Below, one piece after another: positions 58,772-64,000 of a stretch of 64,000 nucleotides of DNA. The translations under genes were made by a program, and so were the position numbers. Positions within the stretch are counted from its first letter, which is position 1, and the number at the start of each line of letters is the position of its first letter. The DNA lies in NCBI RefSeq assembly GCF_029224025.1, contig NZ_CP119392.1, positions 1,635,001-1,699,000 of the forward strand, written 5' to 3'. The notes under the pieces are model-generated. The model was not told where the DNA came from, searched no databases, and was given only the letters and a program-made list of their open reading frames with translations. The DNA comes from Rhodanobacter sp. AS-Z3. GTDB taxonomy: Bacteria > Pseudomonadota > Gammaproteobacteria > Xanthomonadales > Rhodanobacteraceae.

Positions 58772-59539
58772 ATGGCTATTACCCTGAAATCCCCCGAAGA
58801 CCTCGAAGGCATGCGCGTTGCCGGCAAGCTGGCTGCCGAAGTGCTGGCCATGCTGAAGGAGCACGTCAAGCCGGGCGTCTCCACCGAAGAGCTGGATCGG
58901 CTTGCCTACGAGCACATCGTCAATGTACAGAAGTCGATCCCGGCGAATGTCGGCTACCACGGCTTTCCGAAGACCCTGTGCACCTCGGTGAATCATGTGA
59001 TCTGTCACGGCATTCCGAACGTGGGCAAGGTGCTCAAGGATGGCGACATCGTCAATTGTGATGTCACCGTCATCAAGGATGGCTGGCACGGGGATACCAG
59101 CCGCATGTATATCGCGGGCACGCCTTCGGTGCTGGCCAAGCGACTGGTTGATACCACCTTCGAGGCGATGATGCGCGGCATCCAGGCGGTGCGCCCGGGT
59201 GCGACGCTGGGTGATGTGGGTCATGCCATTCAGCAACATGCCGAGGCGGCCGGTTTTTCGGTGGTGCGCGAGTACTGCGGCCACGGCATCGGCAAGATTT
59301 ATCACGACGAGCCGCAGGTACTCCATTACGGCAAGGCGGGCACCGGCATCGAGCTGAAGAAGGGCATGACCTTCACCATCGAGCCGATGATCAACGCGGG
59401 CAAGCCGCAGACGCGGCAATTGCCGGACGGCTGGACGGTAGTCACCCGCGACCACTCGCTGTCGGCGCAATGGGAGCACACCATCGCGGTGACCGACGAT
59501 GGCTTCGAGATTCTCACCGCGTGGCCTGATCAGGCTTAA
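58772..59539 (+). CDS. map: methionine aminopeptidase type I
   Basis: 255 residues from ATG 58772 (MAITLKSPEDLEGMRVAGKLAAE). It removes N-terminal Met from nascent proteins. Metal-binding residues are in NCDVTV, DTSRMY, the GHGIGKIYHDEP histidine, IEPMI and WEHTIAV. Divergent from rpsB, a conserved arrangement. The upstream in-frame extension lacks support. Confidence 0.97.
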   Translation: MAITLKSPEDLEGMRVAGKLAAEVLAMLKEHVKPGVSTEELDRLAYEHIVNVQKSIPANVGYHGFPKTLCTSVNHVICHGIPNVGKVLKDGDIVNCDVTVIKDGWHGDTSRMYIAGTPSVLAKRLVDTTFEAMMRGIQAVRPGATLGDVGHAIQQHAEAAGFSVVREYCGHGIGKIYHDEPQVLHYGKAGTGIELKKGMTFTIEPMINAGKPQTRQLPDGWTVVTRDHSLSAQWEHTIAVTDDGFEILTAWPDQA

Positions 59540-59552
59540 GCGGAGCACGAAC

Positions 59553-59612
59553 GAGGGGGTGGGGAACGGGGTCAGGCACGATGTGCTTTACTCGTTGCCA
59601 CGCCCTTTTTTT
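59553..59612 (+). terminator. probable terminator of map, overlapping a GAACGGGGTCAGG motif
   Basis: A G-rich segment (GGGGGTGGGGAACG) can pair imperfectly with CGTTGCCACGCCC before a run of seven T ending at 59612. It includes GGAACGGGGTCAGG (59563-59576), like the island repeat head. Confidence 0.45.
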
Positions 59613-59629
59613 GTTCTTCAAGGTTTGCC

Positions 59630-62272
59630 ATGCCCGCGTCCATTGTTGCCTTGCCACCGCTGCCACGCCTGCCTGTGGCGGTGCCGCGTTCAGGCGTTGC
59701 TACCGAGGCGCGGCGTGCGCTGAGGCAGCTGCTGGGTGATGTTGACCGGGCCCTGGCTACCGCATTTCGTGATGGTGCTGACGCCACTGCACTGGCGCAT
59801 CGTCGTGGCGAATCGGTGGCGCGTGTCGTTGCTCACGTATGGATGGCCTGCCTGGGTGAGGTGGCTGGCGCCGCGCTGTTTGCGGTCGGTGGATTTGGCC
59901 GTGGTCTGCTGTTTCCCTGTTCCGACGTGGATCTGCTGGCGCTGGCCGAGGCGCCGGACCCGGCACGGCTGCGCGCGATTGAACAGTGCTTTGCCACCTT
60001 GTGGGATATCGGTCTGAAGGTCGGTCACGCGGTACGCGATCCTGCTCAGTGCCGCGCGCTTGCGGCGCAGGAAGCGAGTGTCTTCACCAGCCTGCTGGAC
60101 GCGCGTCGACTGGCGGGCGATCCGGAAATGGAAGGTGTGTTGCGCACCATCGTCGATGATCCGGGACTGTGGCCGCCGCGCGAGTATCTGGCCGCGCGAC
60201 TGGCCGAGCGCAATGCGCGGCATGCGCGTTACGACGACACGGCCTATAACCTCGAACCGAATCTGAAGGATGGCCCCGGCGGCTTGCGCACGCTCGATTC
60301 GCTGCGCTGGATGGGTCGTCGGCTGGCGCATGCCAATGACCTGGCCGACATGGTGACCGAAGGCTTGCTCGACCCTGCCGAACAAGCCGTTCTGGAAGAG
60401 TCCGAGGCGACCTTGCGCCGCTATCGCTATGCGCTGCATCTCGAAGCGGGCCGGCCCGAAGAGCGTTTGCTGTTCGACTATCAACGGGGGCTGGCCGAAC
60501 GACTGGGTTTCGAGGACGAACACGCGAAGAATCTCGGCGTCGAGCAGTTCATGCAGGGCTATTATCGCGCAGCCAGCCAGGTGGAACGGCTTGGTGTGCA
60601 GGTGGCCGAGCGCTTCGAGGAAATGCTGGAGTCACCCGGCGAGGCGCTACCCGTCGGCGAGGCGTTCGTGCGTTATGGATCGCGACTGGCGGCGATCGAT
60701 CCGCAATTGTTCATGCGACGCCCGGCCGCACTCGTGGAAATTTTTATTGCCCGGCTGGATCAGCCTGGCTTGGTCGGCTTCACCGCGGACACCATGCGCC
60801 GCATCCATCAGGCCACCGCCGTGCACGCGGACGCGCTGGCCGATGACCGCGAGGCGCTGGCGGCTTTTCTGCATCTGCTGCGTCGGGGTGCGCCCGCGGT
60901 GGAGGCATTGTGGCGAATGAATCGACACGGCTTGCTGGCGGCGATCCTGCCGGCTTTCGGCAAGGTGTTCGGGCGCATGCAGTACGACCTTTTCCATGTC
61001 TATACGGTCGACGAGCACACCTTGCGCGTGCTGCGCAACCTGGCGCGCTTTGCCGATCCGGCGGCGCAGAGTGAGTTTTCGCTGGGCTGCGAGATATGGG
61101 CCAGCCTGCCGACGCCTGAAGTGCTGCTGCTGGCCGGGTTGTTCCACGATATTGCCAAGGGACGCGGCGGCGATCACTCGATCTTGGGCGAGCAGGATGC
61201 GAGAGCATTCTGCAGCCGTCTTGGCTTGCCACCTGCCGATGTCGAACGGATTGCCTGGTTGGTACGCCACCACCTGCTGATGAGCACCACGGCACAACGC
61301 CAGGACATCACCGATCCTGACGTCGTGCATCGTTTTGCCGAGTTGGTGGTCAATCGCGAGCAGTTGGGCCAGCTCTACCTGTTGACCGTGGCGGACATCA
61401 TCGGCACCAGTCCGCGGCTGTGGAATGGCTGGAAGGACCGCCTGCTGGCTGACCTGTATACCGGCACTCGCTATGCGCTGCGCAGCGACGTGGAACTGCC
61501 TCGCGACATCGGCGAGCGTGTGCGCGATTGTTCCGAATATGCGCTGGCGCTGTTGCTGGATGAGGGACATGTCGAAGCAGAAGTGATTCGCGTGTGGGCG
61601 GGCTTTCCGCAACTGAGCTTCCTGCGCCACCGGCCCGAGCAGATCGCCTGGCAGACCGCGGCCATCCTCCATGCAAACGGCGCCGTGCCGTTGGTGGCCG
61701 TGCATCCGTTGTCGGTGCGCGGCAGTACCGAATTGTTTGTTTATACGCCCGACCGCGATGGTCTGTTCGCCACGGTGACCGCGGTGCTCGATCGCTTGCG
61801 TTTCTCGGTGATGGAGGCGCGCATTCTCAGTTCAACGACCGGCATGGCGCTGGATACTTTCCTGTTGCTCGACGCAGACAGCCAGCAGCCGGTAAGCCTG
61901 GCCCGCGCTGAGGAATTGCAGCAGCGGCTACAGCGTGCACTGGCACAGTCCACTGGCGTGCAGCCGAGCAAGCGCGGCATGTCGCGCCATCAGAAGCACT
62001 TCCAGATGACTCCGCGCATCAGCTTCCATGCGGCGGGTGATCGCACGCAACTGGCACTGATCGGTACGGATCGTCCGGGGTTGCTGGCCGCGGTGGCCCA
62101 GGTGATGTCGAGCGCGGGCGTGCGCGTGCACGATGCGCGCATTGCCACCTTCGGCGAGCGCGTGGAGGATTTCTTTCAGCTCACCGATCGGCACAATGCG
62201 CCGCTCAACGAGGCCGTGCAGCAGCGCTTGCTGCAGGCCTTGCTGGAACGCGTGGGGCCGGCGGCAGGTTGA
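59630..62272 (+). CDS. glnD: bifunctional PII uridylyltransferase/uridylyl-removing enzyme
   Basis: 880 residues. GlnD senses glutamine and modifies or demodifies PII. The nucleotidyltransferase motif GGFGRGLLFPCSDVDLL has the Mg ligands D99 and D101. The HD domain contains LFHDIAKGRGGDHS. Two ACT domains fill the C-terminus (from about 695 and 800; RDGLFATVTAVLDRL and RPGLLAAVAQVM). Next to map, as in E. coli. Confidence 0.96.
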   Translation: MPASIVALPPLPRLPVAVPRSGVATEARRALRQLLGDVDRALATAFRDGADATALAHRRGESVARVVAHVWMACLGEVAGAALFAVGGFGRGLLFPCSDVDLLALAEAPDPARLRAIEQCFATLWDIGLKVGHAVRDPAQCRALAAQEASVFTSLLDARRLAGDPEMEGVLRTIVDDPGLWPPREYLAARLAERNARHARYDDTAYNLEPNLKDGPGGLRTLDSLRWMGRRLAHANDLADMVTEGLLDPAEQAVLEESEATLRRYRYALHLEAGRPEERLLFDYQRGLAERLGFEDEHAKNLGVEQFMQGYYRAASQVERLGVQVAERFEEMLESPGEALPVGEAFVRYGSRLAAIDPQLFMRRPAALVEIFIARLDQPGLVGFTADTMRRIHQATAVHADALADDREALAAFLHLLRRGAPAVEALWRMNRHGLLAAILPAFGKVFGRMQYDLFHVYTVDEHTLRVLRNLARFADPAAQSEFSLGCEIWASLPTPEVLLLAGLFHDIAKGRGGDHSILGEQDARAFCSRLGLPPADVERIAWLVRHHLLMSTTAQRQDITDPDVVHRFAELVVNREQLGQLYLLTVADIIGTSPRLWNGWKDRLLADLYTGTRYALRSDVELPRDIGERVRDCSEYALALLLDEGHVEAEVIRVWAGFPQLSFLRHRPEQIAWQTAAILHANGAVPLVAVHPLSVRGSTELFVYTPDRDGLFATVTAVLDRLRFSVMEARILSSTTGMALDTFLLLDADSQQPVSLARAEELQQRLQRALAQSTGVQPSKRGMSRHQKHFQMTPRISFHAAGDRTQLALIGTDRPGLLAAVAQVMSSAGVRVHDARIATFGERVEDFFQLTDRHNAPLNEAVQQRLLQALLERVGPAAG

Positions 62273-62332
62273 GCAACCGCGCCCGCGCTATCATCCCGTT
62301 GCTGCACGCCGCAGTGGCCATTCGTTTCCTTC

Positions 62333-62782
62333 ATGACCTATCTGTTGATCAAGTCGTTGCACCTGCTGTTCGTTATCGCCTGGATGGCTACGGTGTTCTA
62401 CCTGCCGCGGATACTGGTGAATTTGTCCGAAAGTGCCGGTGAGCCCGCAGTGCAGGCGCGACTGCAATTGATGGGGCGACGTTTGTACAAGTTCGGCCAC
62501 AACATGTTCGGCATCGCCTTCGTGTTTGGACTGGCGCTGTGGCAGGGCTGGCGGGTGTTTCCGCAAAGCTTGCCGAACGTCAGCGCCGGCATGCACTGGA
62601 TCGACGCCAAGCTGACCCTGGTGGCGCTGCTGCTGGCTTATTTCATCTGGGCCGGGCGCCTGCTCAAGCGCAGCATGAAGGGTGTGGCGCTGCCGTCGTC
62701 AAAGGCGATGCGTTGGTTCAATGAGTTGCCGGTGCTGCTGTTGCTGGGTGTGCTCTGGCTGGTGATTGCCAAGCCGTTCTGA
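62333..62782 (+). CDS. HemJ/CopD-like membrane protein
   Basis: 149 residues with four hydrophobic segments. The N-terminal LIKSLHLLFVIAWMATVFYLPRILV with H10 matches the UPF0093/HemJ family, whose members oxidise protoporphyrinogen IX; some are annotated as CopD. Conserved HemJ-like features also include KLTLVALLLAYF. Function as HemJ is likely but not certain from sequence alone. Confidence 0.72.
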   Translation: MTYLLIKSLHLLFVIAWMATVFYLPRILVNLSESAGEPAVQARLQLMGRRLYKFGHNMFGIAFVFGLALWQGWRVFPQSLPNVSAGMHWIDAKLTLVALLLAYFIWAGRLLKRSMKGVALPSSKAMRWFNELPVLLLLGVLWLVIAKPF

Positions 62783-62858
62783 AGCCGTGATGTCCGCGCC
62801 GGATAACCCTCGGTATCGACCATGCGCCTGGGTCAAGCCGAGGCGTTGGCGGAGGGGA

Positions 62859-62887
62859 TTGACGGCAAATTTGGGCTAAACTAGCGT
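62859..62887 (+). promoter_or_regulatory. candidate thrS promoter
   Basis: -35 TTGACG (62859-62864), 17-bp spacer, -10 TAGCGT (62882-62887). Transcription from about 62894 would place the leader peptide and attenuator in the 5' leader of thrS. Confidence 0.5.
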
Positions 62888-62940
62888 TTCAGCAGCATCC
62901 ACAAGCCCAAGGTGGCCTGCGCGCAGGTCGAGTGTGTGAC

Positions 62941-62967
62941 ATGACGACTACCTGCTTGCACGGTTAA
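62941..62967 (+). CDS. thrS leader peptide MTTTCLHG
   Basis: Eight codons plus TAA. Codons 2-4 are ACG, ACT and ACC, three different Thr codons in a row. GAG (62930-62932) or AGG (62925-62927) may be the ribosome-binding site; a GTG at 62932 in frame could add three residues. A CCTGC/GCAGG palindrome precedes it. Such a Thr-rich leader fits attenuation by charged tRNA-Thr, logically matched to thrS, which encodes the enzyme that charges that tRNA. Confidence 0.7.
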   Translation: MTTTCLHG

Positions 62968-63018
62968 TCCACCGCGCCTTGTGTTGTTATTTTCAGAGAA
63001 GGGCGGACGCCCTTTTTT
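62958..63018 (+). promoter_or_regulatory. transcription attenuator of thrS (pause hairpin, antiterminator, terminator)
   Basis: Four segments: 1 (62958-62964, GCACGGT), 2 (62971-62980, ACCGCGCCTT), 3 (62999-63006, AAGGGCGG), 4 (63009-63014, GCCCTT). 1:2 forms a stem with one mismatch, overlapping the leader stop codon. 2:3 (CCGCgCCTT with AAGGGCGG, one bulged G) is the antiterminator. 3:4 with the loop GGAC, followed by T's to 63018, is the terminator. Stalling at the Thr codons frees segment 2; reaching the stop covers it. Confidence 0.7.
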
Positions 63019-63039
63019 GCTTTCCAGAGAATGGTTCCC

Positions 63040-64000
63040 ATGATTGAAATTACGCTACCCGACGGCAGCAAACGGCCGTTCGATCACCCCGTTACCGTGC
63101 AAGACGTGGCCGCTTCCATCGGCGCCGGTCTGGCCAAGGCGACGTTGGCTGGCAAGGTCGACGACAAGCTGGTCGATGCCGGCTACCTGATCGAACATGA
63201 TGCCAGCCTGCAGATCGTCACCGAGAAAAGCCCGGAGGCGCTGGAAATCCTGCGCCACTCCACGGCCCATCTGATGGGTCAGGCGGTGCAGCGGCTGTTC
63301 CCCGGCGCACAGGTCACGATCGGTCCGGTAATCGACAACGGGTTCTTCTACGACTTTGCCTATGAGCGTCCGTTTACCCCGGATGACCTACCGAAGATCG
63401 AGGCGGAAATGCTGAAAATCGTCGCCGAGCAGTTGCCGGTGACCCGCAGCGTGAAATCGCGCGACGAGGCGGTGGCGTTCTTTCGTGGCATGGGCGAGAA
63501 CTACAAGGCCGAGATCATCGAAGGCATTCCGGCCAACGAAGACCTGTCGCTGTACTCGCAGGGCGAATTCACCGACCTGTGCCGCGGCCCGCATGTGCCA
63601 AACACCGGCAAGCTGCACTCATTCAAGCTGATGAAGGTAGCTGGTGCCTATTGGCGCGGCGATTCGAACAACGCAATGCTCAGCCGCATCTACGGCACCG
63701 CGTGGCTCAACGACAAAGACCTGAAGGCGCACCTGTTCCAACTGGAAGAGGCCGAGAAGCGCGACCATCGCAAAATCGGCAAGCAGCTCGACCTGTTTCA
63801 CCAGCAGGAAGAAAGTCCGGGCATGGTGTTCTGGCACCCCAACGGCTGGGCGATCTGGCAGCAGGTCGAGCAGTACATGCGCGGTGTCTACAAAAAGAGT
63901 GGCTATCAGGAAGTGCGTTGTCCGATGGTGCTGGATGTGTCGCTGTGGAAGCGTTCCGGCCATTGGGACAATTACGCCGAGAACATGTTCTTCACCGAGT
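63040..64000 (+). CDS. thrS: threonine-tRNA ligase, N-terminal part
   Basis: The window ends within the gene; 320 residues are visible from ATG 63040 ([20 protein letters not shown]). It charges tRNA-Thr. The TGS domain spans about residues 1-62, then the editing domain with [11 protein letters not shown] and DLCRGPHVP (the Cys-His site), and the start of the catalytic domain ([15 protein letters not shown]). An ATG at 63031 is three codons upstream; AGAGA precedes both. Downstream infC-rpmI-rplT-pheST are expected but outside the window. Confidence 0.95.
   Translation, partial: MIEITLPDGSKRPFDHPVTVQDVAASIGAGLAKATLAGKVDDKLVDAGYLIEHDASLQIVTEKSPEALEILRHSTAHLMGQAVQRLFPGAQVTIGPVIDNGFFYDFAYERPFTPDDLPKIEAEMLKIVAEQLPVTRSVKSRDEAVAFFRGMGENYKAEIIEGIPANEDLSLYSQGEFTDLCRGPHVPNTGKLHSFKLMKVAGAYWRGDSNNAMLSRIYGTAWLNDKDLKAHLFQLEEAEKRDHRKIGKQLDLFHQQEESPGMVFWHPNGWAIWQQVEQYMRGVYKKSGYQEVRCPMVLDVSLWKRSGHWDNYAENMFFTE

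Overview
The window comes from a high-GC gammaproteobacterium of the Xanthomonadales/Lysobacterales, most likely Rhodanobacteraceae (Rhodanobacter or a close relative). This is inferred from gene order and protein character: a class II DAHP synthase, DarP/YjgA beside PmbA, secY followed directly by rpsM without rpmJ, no skp between bamA and lpxD, and several families of interspersed palindromes. I could not run a database search, so the genus is a judgement.

Layout. Bases 1-11623 hold the end of the S10 operon, then the spc and alpha operons (rplB' to rplQ). Most genes here are tightly packed, but rpsN-rpsH, rplF-rplR, rplR-rpsE, secY-rpsM and rpoA-rplQ have unusually long spacers rich in hairpins. 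Bases 11738-28075 are ordinary chromosome: dsbB, DAHP synthase, an unknown membrane protein, a secreted amidase, a two-gene cytochrome c operon, a Mug-type glycosylase with a Dph6-like PP-loop protein, RNase G with YhdP, a sterol-desaturase-family enzyme, and tldD. Bases 28076-30778 are an accessory island between tldD and darP-pmbA. It holds a frameshifted Tse2-like toxin with a small acidic partner, a SLOG-type protein whose 3' end is duplicated, and a dense set of short repeats. Bases 30779-43621 carry darP, pmbA, ispA-xseB, tilS, a NYN/LOTUS protein, accA, yajD, dnaE and a TlpA-like thioredoxin. Bases 43748-58450, read on the minus strand, are the conserved rpsB-tsf-pyrH-frr-uppS-cdsA-dxr-rseP-bamA-lpxD-fabZ-lpxA-lpxB-rnhB cluster for translation, isoprenoids, phospholipid and outer-membrane biogenesis. 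Bases 58604-64000 carry map, glnD, a HemJ-like protein and the 5' part of thrS.

Most notable points. (1) Upstream of thrS there is a complete-looking transcription attenuator: a leader peptide with three consecutive Thr codons, a pause hairpin, an antiterminator and a U-tailed terminator that share segments in the classical way. (2) The island carries a Tse2-like ADP-ribosyltransferase toxin broken by one missing base, next to an intact candidate immunity gene. (3) At least five families of palindromic or direct repeats occur, and one of them supplies the stop codon of the Mug-type gene. (4) Ribosomal proteins S2 and S3 both end in Arg/Gly/acidic tails that share a PRREGG motif.
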